This document shows positions 7,785-16,180 of a stretch of DNA of 29,244 nucleotides, one piece after another. Below the pieces are notes generated by a model that made no database searches, was not told the origin of the DNA, and saw only the letters and a list, made by a program, of their open reading frames with translations. A program made the translations under genes and the position numbers. This DNA comes from DATAXV01 sp036272915 (GTDB lineage: Bacteria > Chloroflexota > Dormibacteria > Dormibacterales > Dormibacteraceae), in NCBI GenBank assembly GCA_036272915.1, contig DATAXV010000006.1:1-29244 (forward strand), in the 5' to 3' direction. How positions within the stretch are numbered: the first letter of the stretch is position 1; each line of letters begins with the position of its first letter.

Positions 7785-8956
7785 CGGTCACCCAGGATCT
7801 GACCGCGTCGCTCCGGGTCGACCGCGCCCCGGAGATCCTGGCCGACCTGGTCCGGCTGCCCAGCCGCAACCCCGTCGACGGCGAGGCCGCGGTCGCCGCC
7901 TACGTGGCCGGCCTCCTTCGTGGTCTCGGTCTCGACGTGGAGACGCCGGAGGCGCTCCCCGGGCGCACCAACGTGATCGGGCGCTGGAGGGGCACCGGCG
8001 GCGGGCCGGCGCTGGCCTTCAACACCCACATGGACACCGTGCCCGAGGGCGAGGGCTGGTCCCGAGGCCCGTTCGACGGCGCCACCATCGAGGGCCGGCT
8101 CTACGGCCGCGGCTCGGTCGACGCCAAGGGCCCGCTGGCCGCGTTCCTGGCCGCCGTCGAGGCGCTGGTGAGATCGGACGTCAGACTCCGCGGCGACCTG
8201 GTCATCACCGCCGTCGTCGACGAGGAGACCTGCAGCACCGGGGCCCGCGCCCTGGTCCGGGACCTCCGGGCCGACCTCGCCGTCGTCGGCGAGCCGACCG
8301 AGCTGGCAGTGGCGATCGCCCACCGCGGGAGCTTCCGGCCGGTCATCGCCGTCCGCGGCCGGACCGCCCACTCGTCCCGCCCCGCCGAGGGCGTCAACGC
8401 CGTCTACCAGGCGCTTCCCGTCATCGACGCCCTCCGCCGCTACGCCGATGGGCTCACCCGAGGCCATCCGCTCTGCGGACGGTCCAGTGCCGCGGTGACG
8501 CTGCTCCACGCCGGGGTGGGGGAGAACGTCATCCCCGACCGGTGCGAGATCACGCTGGATCGCCGGCTCGTCCCCGGCGAGGACGAGGAGTCGGTCCGGG
8601 CCGAGATCGAGGAGGTCGTCGCCGGCGCCCGGCGTTCGCACCCCGGCCTCGAGGCCGCCATCGAGCGTTCCCTGGCCACCACCGGCGGACCCTCCGAGCT
8701 GCCCGAGGGCCATCCGCTGGTCGGCTTGGCGCTTGACGCCGTCGAGGCGGCCGGCGGCACCCGGCGGGTGAGCGGCATGAGCGGCGCCTGCGACATGACC
8801 CACTTCCGCTCCGCCGGCATCCCCTGCCTCGTCGTCGGCCCGGGGAGCTCCTCCCAGGCCCACCAGCCCGACGAGCACATGGAGCTCGACCAGCTGCGCC
8901 GGGGGGCGCTGGTCTACGCGCTGATCGCCTGCGCCGCCTGCGAGGTGGTGGCATGA
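7781..8956 (+). CDS. M20-family metallo-deacylase (ArgE/DapE-like)
   Basis: 391 residues from GTG 7781, chosen because it overlaps the aminotransferase stop (GTGA); the frame is open further upstream. The two-metal site of the family is complete: His83 and Asp85 in NTHMDTVP, bridging Asp114 in GRGSVDAKGP, catalytic Glu148 and ligand Glu149 in DEETCSTGA, Glu171 in GEPTE, and the final His361 in QAHQPDEHM. A dimerisation 'lid' domain lies between (about 180-290, including GRTAHSSRPAEGVNAV). Relatives remove acetyl, succinyl, formyl or carbamoyl groups from amino-acid nitrogens. In this operon it could deacylate the product of an M24 ring-opening step, the role DoeB has in ectoine breakdown; DoeB itself is of a different (AstE) family. 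Confidence 0.9.
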   Translation: MTVTQDLTASLRVDRAPEILADLVRLPSRNPVDGEAAVAAYVAGLLRGLGLDVETPEALPGRTNVIGRWRGTGGGPALAFNTHMDTVPEGEGWSRGPFDGATIEGRLYGRGSVDAKGPLAAFLAAVEALVRSDVRLRGDLVITAVVDEETCSTGARALVRDLRADLAVVGEPTELAVAIAHRGSFRPVIAVRGRTAHSSRPAEGVNAVYQALPVIDALRRYADGLTRGHPLCGRSSAAVTLLHAGVGENVIPDRCEITLDRRLVPGEDEESVRAEIEEVVAGARRSHPGLEAAIERSLATTGGPSELPEGHPLVGLALDAVEAAGGTRRVSGMSGACDMTHFRSAGIPCLVVGPGSSSQAHQPDEHMELDQLRRGALVYALIACAACEVVA

Positions 8957-10110
8957 CCGCCGCCGGGACGGCCTTCCCCCGGGAGGAGTACGTGGCCCGG
9001 GTCGGCGCGGTGCAGCGCGAGATCGGGAGGCGAGGGCTGGACGGCCTGGTCCTGTTCGGGCCCAACAACCTCTTCTACCTCTCCGGGTACGAGACCATCG
9101 GCTACTCCAACTTCCAGTTCCTGGCCGTCACCGCCTCGGGCGAGCCGCGGCTGCTGGTGCGGGAGCTGGAGAGCGCTCCGGCGCGGGCGATGAGCTGGCT
9201 CGGCGGCGAGCCGGTCAGCTACGAGGACGACGGCGACCCGATGCAGGCGTCGGCGGCGCTGATGGAGGCCCTCGGGCTCGCCCGCGGCCGCGTCGGCATC
9301 GACCTCGGCTCGATGTTCCTGACCGTGAGCACCTACGGGCGGATCCAGCGGGCGCTGCCCGAGGTCCGCTGGGAGGACGGCTCCGGGATCGTCGAGCGGG
9401 TCCGGGCGGTGAAGTCGCCGCTCGAGCTGGAGTGCTTCCGCCAGGCGTCGCGGTACACGACGGCGGGCATGCGGGCGGCGCTCGAGGCGGTGGGCGAGGG
9501 GGCCATGGACAACGAGGTCGGGGCGGCCGCGGCGGCGGCGATGTACGGGGCCGGCTCCGAATACGTCGCCTCCGGCCCGACGGTGACCACCGGCCGGCGG
9601 TCGGGGATCGCCCACACCACCTTCGCCCGCACCCGGATCGGCGCCGGCGACGCGGTCCTGGTCGAGCTGGGCGGGTTGCACCACCGCTACACGACGGCCT
9701 TGATGCGCTCGGCGGTGGTCGGGCCGCCCTCGGATCTGGTGACGCGGATGTACGACGCCTGCTCCCGGGCGCTGGACGCGGCGATCGCGGCGATCCGCCC
9801 CGGCGTGACCGCGGGCAGCTGCCACGACGCCTGCCAGCGGGTGATCGACGAGGCCGGGTTCGAGCCCAACTTCCGCAAGCGGCTCGGCTACTCGATCGGC
9901 GTCGGCTTCGCGCCGGGGTGGGGAGAGGGCGCCTTCCTCCACCTGTCCAGGGGCGATCCGGCGGTCCTGGAGCCGGGGATGGTCTTCCACATGCCGCCGG
10001 CGCTGCGCGTCTACGGCGAGGTCGGCGTCGGCTGCTCGGAGACGGTGGTCGTGACCGGGGACGGCGTCGAGGTCCTCACCGACTTCCCGCGCCGGCTGGC
10101 GGTCAGGTGA
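8953..10110 (+). CDS. M24/creatinase-fold hydrolase, first tandem copy, lacking the peptidase metal ligands
   Basis: 385 residues; its ATG overlaps the M20 stop by four bases. An N-terminal creatinase domain (about 1-135, with NLFYLSGYETIGYSN) precedes a C-terminal pita-bread domain. The conserved His is present (His221, GIAHTTF), but the five metal ligands of M24 aminopeptidases are changed: Asp to Glu238 (VELGG), Asp to Ala249 (YTTALMRS), His to Tyr313 (GYSIG), Glu to Pro348 (FHMPPAL), Glu to Ser362 (CSETV). Loss of the metal site is known in creatinase; GYSIG and a 'GMxFH' block also occur, as I recall, in the ectoine hydrolase DoeA/EutD. A non-peptidase hydrolase opening a cyclic amidine or amide is therefore likelier than a dipeptidase. 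A close paralogue follows 19 bases downstream. Confidence 0.85.
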   Translation: MTAAGTAFPREEYVARVGAVQREIGRRGLDGLVLFGPNNLFYLSGYETIGYSNFQFLAVTASGEPRLLVRELESAPARAMSWLGGEPVSYEDDGDPMQASAALMEALGLARGRVGIDLGSMFLTVSTYGRIQRALPEVRWEDGSGIVERVRAVKSPLELECFRQASRYTTAGMRAALEAVGEGAMDNEVGAAAAAAMYGAGSEYVASGPTVTTGRRSGIAHTTFARTRIGAGDAVLVELGGLHHRYTTALMRSAVVGPPSDLVTRMYDACSRALDAAIAAIRPGVTAGSCHDACQRVIDEAGFEPNFRKRLGYSIGVGFAPGWGEGAFLHLSRGDPAVLEPGMVFHMPPALRVYGEVGVGCSETVVVTGDGVEVLTDFPRRLAVR

Positions 10111-10129
10111 GAGAGGAGAGGCGACTGCG

Positions 10130-11296
10130 ATGACAGCCCAGGAGAACCTCGGACTGGCCTTCCCGGTCGCCGAGTACCGAGAGCGGCTGAGGACCGTCCA
10201 GGCCGGGATGGAGGAACGAGGGCTGGAGGCGGCGCTGATCTTCGGCGCCGAGAACCTCTTCCATCTGACCGGCTACGAATCGATCGGGTACTCCTCGTTC
10301 CAGCTGGCGCTGGTGCCGGCCGGCGGCGAGCCACGGCTCCTGGTCCGGGAGCTGGAGCGGCCCTCGGCGGAGCGCGGCACCTGGATGGGCGGCTCGGTGC
10401 CCTCGGTCGAGGACGGCCAGGACCCGATCGACGCGCTGGTCGAGCTGCTGCGGACCTCGGGCCTGGCCGGCGCCCGCCTCGGCGTCGACCGCACCTCCTC
10501 GATCCTGACCGTGGCCGAGTACCTGGAGCTGGCGGCGAGGCTGCCCGAGGCCGAGCTCGCCGACGGGTCGGGGCTGGTCGAGCGCGCGCGGCGCATCAAG
10601 TCGCCGCTGGAGCTCGACCACATCCGCCAGGCCGCCCGCTACACGGAGGCGGGGATGCGCGCGGGCATCGACGCCATCCACGAGGGCGCGCTCGACAACG
10701 AGGCGGCGGCCGAGGCCGCGCGCGCCATCTACCGCGCCGGCTCCGAGTACATGACGATCGCGCCGATCGTGACCAGCGGCGCCCGCTCGGGCATCGCCCA
10801 CACCACCTTCCGCCGCACCCGGATCGACGCCGGCGACGCGGTCCTGCTCGAGATCGGGGCCGTCCACCGCCGCTACACCGGGCCGCTCATGCGCTCGGCC
10901 GTCGTCGGCCGGCCCGGCGATGAGATCCGGCGCATGTACGACGCCTGCAGCCAGGGCCTGGACGCGGCCATCGCCGCCATCCGCCCGGGGGCGATCGCCG
11001 GCGACGTGCACGACGCCTGCCAGCGGGTGATCGACGAGGCCGGCTTCACCGCGCTCTTCCGCAAGCGCCTGGGCTACTCGGTCGGCGTCGGGTTCGCCCC
11101 CGACTGGGGCGAGGGGCACATCGTCCACCTGTCCCACGGCGACCCCACCCCGCTGGAGCCGGGGATGGTCTTCCACATGCCGCCCGCCCTGCGCCAGGAC
11201 GCCGTCGCCGGCGTCGGCTGCTCGGAGACGGTGGCGGTCACCGAGGAGGGTGTCGAGGTGCTGACCAGCTTCCCGCGCCCGCTGGCGGTCCGATGA
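10130..11296 (+). CDS. M24/creatinase-fold hydrolase, second tandem copy
   Basis: 388 residues after a purine-rich ribosome site (GAGAGGAGAGG) in a 19-base gap. It is clearly a tandem duplicate of the preceding gene: NLFHLTGYESIGYSSFQ, GSGLVERARRIKSPLELD, GIAHTTFRRTRI, MYDACSQGLDAAIAAIRPG and HDACQRVIDEAGF all have near-identical counterparts. The metal-ligand changes are shared: Glu241, Pro252 (YTGPLMRS), Tyr316 (GYSVG), Pro351 (FHMPPAL), Ser365 (CSETV), with His224 kept. The second Asp position differs between the copies (Ala versus Pro), a hint of different substrates or of a heterodimer. Creatinase-fold enzymes are dimers. The stop overlaps the next gene (ATGA at 11293-11296). Confidence 0.85.
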   Translation: MTAQENLGLAFPVAEYRERLRTVQAGMEERGLEAALIFGAENLFHLTGYESIGYSSFQLALVPAGGEPRLLVRELERPSAERGTWMGGSVPSVEDGQDPIDALVELLRTSGLAGARLGVDRTSSILTVAEYLELAARLPEAELADGSGLVERARRIKSPLELDHIRQAARYTEAGMRAGIDAIHEGALDNEAAAEAARAIYRAGSEYMTIAPIVTSGARSGIAHTTFRRTRIDAGDAVLLEIGAVHRRYTGPLMRSAVVGRPGDEIRRMYDACSQGLDAAIAAIRPGAIAGDVHDACQRVIDEAGFTALFRKRLGYSVGVGFAPDWGEGHIVHLSHGDPTPLEPGMVFHMPPALRQDAVAGVGCSETVAVTEEGVEVLTSFPRPLAVR

Positions 11297-12318
11297 CGCG
11301 GTTCGGCGCCGGGCTGCTCGGCCACATCTCCGGCAACGCCGGCTTCGACCGGCTCCGGCAGGCGGTCGCGATCTGCGAAGAGGGCGGGATGGACTCGTTC
11401 TGGGTCGCGGACCAGCGCTGGATGCGCGATGTCTACGTGACCCTGACCGACCTGGCGGCGCGGACCCAGCGGGTGCTGCTGGGGACCAGGGTCACCGACC
11501 CCTACGTGCGGCATCCCGGGCTCACCGCGGTGGCCATGGCCAGCCTCGACGAGGCCTCCGGCGGCCGGGCCATCCTCGGCATCGGCGCCGGCGGCTCCGG
11601 CTTCAGGCAGATGGGGATCGAGCGCCGGCAGCCGGCGATCGCGGTGCGGGAGGCGATCGAGCTGATCCGGCTCCTGTGGGCGGGCGGCCCGGTCGAATAC
11701 AGCGGCCGGCTCGTCTCCTGGGAGAGGGGGGAGATCGAGTTCCTCTGCCGCCCGGCCATCCCGGTCGTGATCGCGGCGCGGGGTCCGCGCCTGCTGGCGC
11801 TGGCGGGGGAGCTGGCCCAGGGCGCGATCGTCGCCTCGGGCGTCTCCGCCGGTGGCGTCGCCTGGGCGCGCGAGCTGATCGCGAAGGGGGAGCGCAGGGC
11901 GGGCCGTGCCGAGGGGTCGACCGAGCTCCTGCACATGACCTACGTCAGCATCGACCGGGATCGGAGGGCCGCCCGCGAGGCGGTCAAGCTCGGGATCGTC
12001 GGCGCCGTCAGCGGGAGCCACCCCGGCTATGACTTCCTCCGCGCCAACGGCCTCGAGATCCCTCAGGACCTCTTCGACTACCTGGAGTCGGGGGCCCGCG
12101 ACTCCAGGCGGGTCGCCGAGCTGATCCCGGACTCCTTCGTCGACAAGCTGGCCATCGCCGGCACCGTCGACGACTGCGGCGAGCGGCTGGCCGCGCTGCT
12201 CGATGCCGGCATCCAGCACCCCCTGATCTCGCCGATCCCGGTCGAGGACGGCGGCGAGCTCGAGATCCTCCGCCAGGTGACCGGGGAGATCCTCCCCTCG
12301 CTGAGGTCGCGCGCATGA
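11293..12318 (+). CDS. Luciferase-like (LLM) flavin-dependent oxidoreductase, F420/Mer-like
   Basis: 341 residues. A TIM-barrel bacterial-luciferase-family protein: GGMDSFWVADQRWMRD near residue 35, VLLGTRVTDPYVRHPGLTAV near 60-80, and ILGIGAGGSGFRQMGI near 95-115, which is the phosphate-binding region of the flavin or F420 cofactor. The size and blocks resemble methylene-tetrahydromethanopterin-reductase-like members more than two-component FMN monooxygenases; no partner flavin reductase is nearby, which favours F420 or a bound cofactor. It could hydroxylate or reduce the imported compound. In the Rut pathway an LLM enzyme (RutA) and an isochorismatase-fold amidase (RutB) act in sequence, and both folds are present here. 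The ATG overlaps the upstream stop and the stop overlaps the next ATG. Confidence 0.88.
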   Translation: MTRFGAGLLGHISGNAGFDRLRQAVAICEEGGMDSFWVADQRWMRDVYVTLTDLAARTQRVLLGTRVTDPYVRHPGLTAVAMASLDEASGGRAILGIGAGGSGFRQMGIERRQPAIAVREAIELIRLLWAGGPVEYSGRLVSWERGEIEFLCRPAIPVVIAARGPRLLALAGELAQGAIVASGVSAGGVAWARELIAKGERRAGRAEGSTELLHMTYVSIDRDRRAAREAVKLGIVGAVSGSHPGYDFLRANGLEIPQDLFDYLESGARDSRRVAELIPDSFVDKLAIAGTVDDCGERLAALLDAGIQHPLISPIPVEDGGELEILRQVTGEILPSLRSRA

Positions 12319-13973
12319 GGCGGATCGAGACCGGCGTGCTCATCGTCGGCGGAGGGCTGGCCGCGCTGTGCGCCGCCCTCGAGGCGAGGCGGGCGGGTGC
12401 AGAGGTCACGATCGCGGTCAAGGGCCGGCTGGGGCGAAGCGGCGCCTCGGCGATGACCTCGGCCGGCTATTCGTCGGTGATCAGCGAGGCCGACTCCCCC
12501 GCGCTCCACTACGAGGACACGATCAGGGGCGGCTACGGCCTCAACGACGAGCGCCTGGTCAGGATCATGACCGAGGAGGCACCGGCCCGGCTCAGGGAGC
12601 TGGTCGAGCTGGGGGCGCCGCTCCAGTTCGACGAGGAGGGTCAGCTCGCCATCCACCCCAGCGCCGACCACACGGAGGCGCGGACGGTCGGCACCGCCAG
12701 CCACATGGGCCTCGACTTCACCCAGCCGCTGGCCCGGGCGGCGCTCGCCGAGGGCTGCCGGGCGCTGGAGCGGACCGTCGTCATCGACGTCGTCACCATC
12801 GACGGCGAGGTGGCGGGGGCGGTCGCCATCGACCTCGACGCCTCGGAGCTGGTCCTCGTCGAGGCCGGAGCGGTCGTGCTCGGGACCGGCGGGGCGGGCC
12901 GGCTCTTCGCGGTCACCTCCAACCCCAACGACGTCACCGGGGACGGCTACGCGATCGCGCTCCGGGCGGGGGCGGCGCTGCGGGACATGGAGTTCATCCA
13001 GTTCTATCCCTGGCGGTGCATCGTCCCCTTCGACCGGGCGCGGATGCCGATCCAGCCCTCCACCTTCGTGCTCGGCGGGATGCTGCGCAACGCCGAGGGC
13101 GAGCGCTTCATGCAGATCTACGACCCCGAGCGGGGCGAGGCGACCTCGCGCGATCTCGGCGCCCGCGGCATCTACGACCAGGTCCGCTCGGGGCACGGCG
13201 TCGACGGCGGGGTCGTCCTCGACGTCTCCCAGCTCACGCTCGAGGACTGGGTTCGCTCGAACCCCCGCCCGGCCAGGCACTTCATCGATCGCGGGCTCGA
13301 CTTCCAGCGGGAGCGGATGATCGTCAGCCCCGAGGCCCACTTCTTCATGGGCGGGGCGGTGATCGACGAGCAGGGTGCCACCGAGGTCCCCGGTCTCTAC
13401 GCGGTGGGGGAGACGGCCGGCGGCGTCCACGGGGCCAATCGCCTCGACTCCAACGCCCTGCCCGAGACCCAGGTCTTCGGAGCCAGGAGCGGGCGCGCCG
13501 CCGCGGGCCGCCTCGCCCGGCCGGCGGCGGCGAGCGGCGCGACCGTGGTCCGGTCGTGGGAGGAGCGCTGGGGCGCGGCGGCGGGCCGTGACCGCGGTGA
13601 GGCGCCGCGCTACGCGGACCTGCGGCGGGAGCTGCAGCGCGTGATGTGGGAGAACCTCGGCATCGTGCGCGACGCCGCCCGCCTGGCGCAGGGCCTGGAC
13701 CGTGTCCACGCCCTGCGCGGGGAGGTCGGTGAGCTGCGGTCGGCGGGAGCCCGCGAGCTCGCCGAGCAGGCGCAGCTCGAGAACTCCCTGCTCGTCGCCG
13801 AGGCGAGCATGACCGCCGCCTCGCTGCGGACCGAGAGCCGCGGCGCCCATTACCGGGAGGACTTCCCGGAGCGGGAGGACGCCCGGTGGCGGCGGGTGGT
13901 GGCCCTGCGGCTGGAGGGCACAGAGCTCCGGACCGAGCTGCGAGCGGTGATGCGGGAGGCCTCCCGGTCATGA
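12315..13973 (+). CDS. FAD-dependent oxidoreductase, fumarate reductase/L-aspartate oxidase superfamily
   Basis: 552 residues. An N-terminal FAD Rossmann site (VLIVGGGLAALCAALEA, Gly12-Gly14) is followed by GGAGRLF near 195 and EFIQFYPW near 230. A substrate 'capping' region contains SRDLGARGIYDQV near 277-290, matching the Arg of the SdhA/FrdA/NadB active site, then HFFMGG near 342 and GLYAVGETAGGVHGANRLDS near 360-378. The C-terminal helical domain ends in TESRGAHYREDFP, typical of SdhA and NadB. It could be an aspartate-oxidase-like amino acid or amine oxidase, or a C-C dehydrogenase. No nadA/nadC or iron-sulfur subunit gene is beside it, so NAD synthesis or a respiratory complex is unlikely; a catabolic oxidation step in this operon fits better. 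Four-base overlaps at both ends. Confidence 0.85.
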   Translation: MRRIETGVLIVGGGLAALCAALEARRAGAEVTIAVKGRLGRSGASAMTSAGYSSVISEADSPALHYEDTIRGGYGLNDERLVRIMTEEAPARLRELVELGAPLQFDEEGQLAIHPSADHTEARTVGTASHMGLDFTQPLARAALAEGCRALERTVVIDVVTIDGEVAGAVAIDLDASELVLVEAGAVVLGTGGAGRLFAVTSNPNDVTGDGYAIALRAGAALRDMEFIQFYPWRCIVPFDRARMPIQPSTFVLGGMLRNAEGERFMQIYDPERGEATSRDLGARGIYDQVRSGHGVDGGVVLDVSQLTLEDWVRSNPRPARHFIDRGLDFQRERMIVSPEAHFFMGGAVIDEQGATEVPGLYAVGETAGGVHGANRLDSNALPETQVFGARSGRAAAGRLARPAAASGATVVRSWEERWGAAAGRDRGEAPRYADLRRELQRVMWENLGIVRDAARLAQGLDRVHALRGEVGELRSAGARELAEQAQLENSLLVAEASMTAASLRTESRGAHYREDFPEREDARWRRVVALRLEGTELRTELRAVMREASRS

Positions 13974-14623
13974 GCCAGGATCGCGGCGGCGAGGGATTGA
14001 GTGCGATGGTCGACCCGCGGGCGACCGCGCTTCTGATCGTCGACGTCCAGAACGACTTCGTGCACGCCGAGGGCTGGATCGGGCGTGGCGGAGCCGACAC
14101 GAGCGCTTCCCACGCCGCCGCGATCCAGATCGGCCGTCTGATCGACGCCGCCCGGAGGGCGGGCGCGCTGGTCGTCTACATCCGGACCGAGCACGGTCCC
14201 GCCGTCGACACCGCGCCCTACCGGGCGCGATACGCGCGGCGGGGGATGACGCCCGAGGCGACGCTGTGCCACGCCGGCACCTGGGGATCGGAGCTGTACA
14301 CGGACCTGCGCCCGCCGGAGCCGGGGGAGCCGGTCCTGGTCAAGCACGGGTACGACGCCTTCAGCGTCGACGCCCTGCCCGAGCTCCTCCAGGCGCGGTC
14401 GGTGCGGAACGTCGTCGTCGTCGGCGTCGTCACCAACCTCTGCGTCCGCGCGACCACCTTCTCCGCCTTCGAGCGGGGGTTCTTCCCGGTCGTGCCCCAG
14501 GAGGCGACGGCGGCGACCGAGGAGGACATCAAGCGCCGCGCGCTCCAGGACATCAGCGACTGGTACGGAGAGATCCCCTCGATCGACGAGGTCATCGACG
14601 CCTGGCGGGGGTCGGCGCCATGA
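13970..14623 (+). CDS. Isochorismatase-family cysteine amidohydrolase
   Basis: 217 residues from ATG 13970, which overlaps the FAD gene's stop; the frame is open further upstream. The catalytic triad is visible: Asp25 (LLIVDVQNDF), Lys125 (VLVKHGYDAF) and Cys158 (VVTNLCVRAT), with the V-V-T turn before the Cys that normally holds a cis peptide. Relatives include N-carbamoylsarcosine amidase, ureidoacrylate amidohydrolase RutB and nicotinamidase. They split amide or ureido bonds, releasing ammonia, sometimes with CO2. N-carbamoylsarcosine amidase works in creatinine breakdown and RutB next to an LLM enzyme in pyrimidine breakdown, so a carbamoyl or amide intermediate is a reasonable guess. The stop overlaps the transporter permease start (ATGA at 14620-14623). 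Confidence 0.9.
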   Translation: MSQDRGGEGLSAMVDPRATALLIVDVQNDFVHAEGWIGRGGADTSASHAAAIQIGRLIDAARRAGALVVYIRTEHGPAVDTAPYRARYARRGMTPEATLCHAGTWGSELYTDLRPPEPGEPVLVKHGYDAFSVDALPELLQARSVRNVVVVGVVTNLCVRATTFSAFERGFFPVVPQEATAATEEDIKRRALQDISDWYGEIPSIDEVIDAWRGSAP

Positions 14624-15276
14624 CCGGTTTCAGCTGGGACTGGTCCTTCGCCTTCAGCATCCTGCCGACGCTGCTCAGCGGGCTCCGCTACACGCTGGAG
14701 GCGACCGTCCTGGGCTGCGCGCTCGCCTTCGCGCTGGGACTGTTCTGGTCGATGATCCGGCTGGCCCGGATCCCGGTCGCGTCGCCGGTGGTCGGCATCG
14801 TCGTCGAGTTTCTGCGCGGGACGCCGCTTCTGATCCAGCTCTACTTCATCTTCTATGTGCTGCCCAGCTACGGGGTGACGCTCGACGCGTTGCTGACCGG
14901 TGTGCTCGGGCTGGGCCTGTACTACAGCGCCTACGCCAGCGAGGTGTACCGGGCCGGTATCGAGGCGGTGCCGCTGGGACAGTGGGAGGCCTCGCTGGTG
15001 CTGGCCCTGCCCCTGTCGCGGATGTGGTTCCGGGTGGTGCTGCCCCAGGCGCTCCGCTTCGCCGTCCCCGTCCTCGGCAACTTCGTCATCAGCATGTTCA
15101 AGGAGTCGGCGATCCTGTCGACGATCACGGTCATGGAGCTCATCGCCCAGGCCAACAGCATCGGCTCTCAGACCGCGCGATTCATCGAGCCCTACACGAT
15201 GGCGGGCCTGATCTTCCTGGTGATCAGCTACCCGGCCGCCCGAATGGTGAGGGTTCTGGAGGTGAGGCTACGCTGA
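14620..15276 (+). CDS. Polar amino-acid-type ABC transporter permease (HisM/EhuC-like)
   Basis: 218 residues from ATG 14620, overlapping the amidohydrolase stop. Membrane segments are evident (about 20-45, 60-90, 90-115, 145-170, 185-210). VEFLRGTPLLIQLYFIFYVL near 66-85 is the hallmark of the His/Glu/Gln/Arg/opine permease family, and YRAGIEAVPLGQWEASLVL near 110-130 is the EAA loop that docks on the ATPase. It forms half of the membrane channel, with the second permease at 17176. The ATPase gene starts two bases after its stop. The family also includes the ectoine/hydroxyectoine importer Ehu, which makes a zwitterionic solute likely but not proven. Confidence 0.93.
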   Translation: MTGFSWDWSFAFSILPTLLSGLRYTLEATVLGCALAFALGLFWSMIRLARIPVASPVVGIVVEFLRGTPLLIQLYFIFYVLPSYGVTLDALLTGVLGLGLYYSAYASEVYRAGIEAVPLGQWEASLVLALPLSRMWFRVVLPQALRFAVPVLGNFVISMFKESAILSTITVMELIAQANSIGSQTARFIEPYTMAGLIFLVISYPAARMVRVLEVRLR

Positions 15277-15278
15277 CC

Positions 15279-16088
15279 ATGAACGAGCACTCACCCGCAC
15301 CTGACGGCGTGGGCGACCGGCGGCCGGTGCTGCGGATGGCCGATGTCTGCAAGGCCTTCGGCGCCCGTGTCGTCGCCGACCATCTGGACCTGGAGGTCGC
15401 CCCCGGCGAGAAGATCGCGATCATCGGTCCGAGCGGGTCGGGCAAGACCACCGTCCTCCGCCTGGCGATCGGGCTGGAGCGCCCCGACTCGGGCCTGATC
15501 GAGATCGACGGCGACTACCTCTGGCACGAGCGCAGGGGCGACGAGGTGGTGCCCTCCGGCGAGCGGCACGCCCGCCAGGTCAGGCGGGCGATGGGCATGG
15601 TCTTCCAGCACTTCAACCTCTTCCCGCACATGACCGCGCTGCAGAACGTGACCGAGCCTCTGGCTCACACCCTGAGGCTGCCCAAGAGCGAGGTGCAGGG
15701 TCGCGCGGTCGAGCTCCTCACCGAGGTCGGCCTGGGTGAGCATCTTCACCAGCGGCCGGCTCAGCTGTCCGGAGGGCAGCAGCAGCGGGTGGCGATCGCC
15801 CGCTCGCTGGCGCTGCACCCCCGGGTCATGTTGTTCGACGAGGTGACGTCGGCGCTCGACCCGGAGCTCGTCGGCGAGGTGCTGCGCGTGATCCGAGAGC
15901 TGGCCCACAACACGTCGATGGCGATGCTGCTGGTCACGCACGAGATCTCGTTCGCGCGGGACATCGCCGACCGCGTGGTCATGTTCGACGGCGGAAGGAT
16001 CGTCGAGCAGGGGACACCGGACGATGTGCTCCGCAACCCGCAGTCGCCGAGGACCCAGCAGTTCCTGAGAGCCATCGTCGAGCGATGA
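15279..16088 (+). CDS. Polar amino-acid-type ABC transporter ATPase (GlnQ/EhuA-like)
   Basis: 269 residues from ATG 15279, with a GGAGGTGAGG ribosome site inside the end of the permease gene. All ABC motifs are intact: Walker A GPSGSGKTT (50-58), Q-loop VFQHFNLFPHMTALQNV, signature LSGGQQQRVAIARSLAL, Walker B VMLFDEVTSALDPE and switch His in VTHEISFARDIADRV. HFNLFPHMTALQNV is typical of amino acid importers. It powers uptake by the permeases at 14620 and 17176 with the binding protein at 16209. A 120-base gap with two hairpins separates it from the binding-protein gene. Confidence 0.95.
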   Translation: MNEHSPAPDGVGDRRPVLRMADVCKAFGARVVADHLDLEVAPGEKIAIIGPSGSGKTTVLRLAIGLERPDSGLIEIDGDYLWHERRGDEVVPSGERHARQVRRAMGMVFQHFNLFPHMTALQNVTEPLAHTLRLPKSEVQGRAVELLTEVGLGEHLHQRPAQLSGGQQQRVAIARSLALHPRVMLFDEVTSALDPELVGEVLRVIRELAHNTSMAMLLVTHEISFARDIADRVVMFDGGRIVEQGTPDDVLRNPQSPRTQQFLRAIVER

Positions 16089-16118
16089 GCCGGTGACCGA
16101 ACACGGAGAAACCACACC

Positions 16119-16137
16119 GCCGCTCCCTCTGAGCGGC
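16119..16137 (+). terminator. Hairpin in the ATPase to binding-protein gap; attenuator or mRNA-stabilising stem
   Basis: GCCGCTC (16119-16125) and GAGCGGC (16131-16137) form a perfect seven-pair stem with a five-base loop, followed by TCTGTT rather than a T-run. Its place before the binding-protein gene suggests partial termination or 5'-end protection that would raise binding-protein levels over the other subunits. Confidence 0.4.
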
Positions 16138-16162
16138 TCTGTTCACCGACGTCGCGTTCTTC

Positions 16163-16180
16163 AGCCCCATGAGAGGGGTT
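16163..16180 (+). repeat. Second weaker hairpin upstream of the binding-protein gene
   Basis: AGCCCC (16163-16168) can pair with GGGGTT (16175-16180), with one G-T pair, followed by TCC. It lies 28 bases before the binding-protein start and just before its ribosome site (GAGGAG at 16195-16200). Confidence 0.3.

Noticed and set aside
7652..8878. Long minus-strand open frame opposite the M20 gene
   Set aside because: It is antisense to a gene with complete catalytic motifs, has low-complexity Gly/Ala/Asp-rich translation and matches no family; such frames are common in GC-rich DNA.
12315..13973. NadB L-aspartate oxidase for NAD synthesis or a succinate dehydrogenase flavoprotein
   Set aside because: No nadA/nadC and no iron-sulfur or membrane-anchor subunit gene nearby; it is embedded in a catabolic operon by four-base overlaps.
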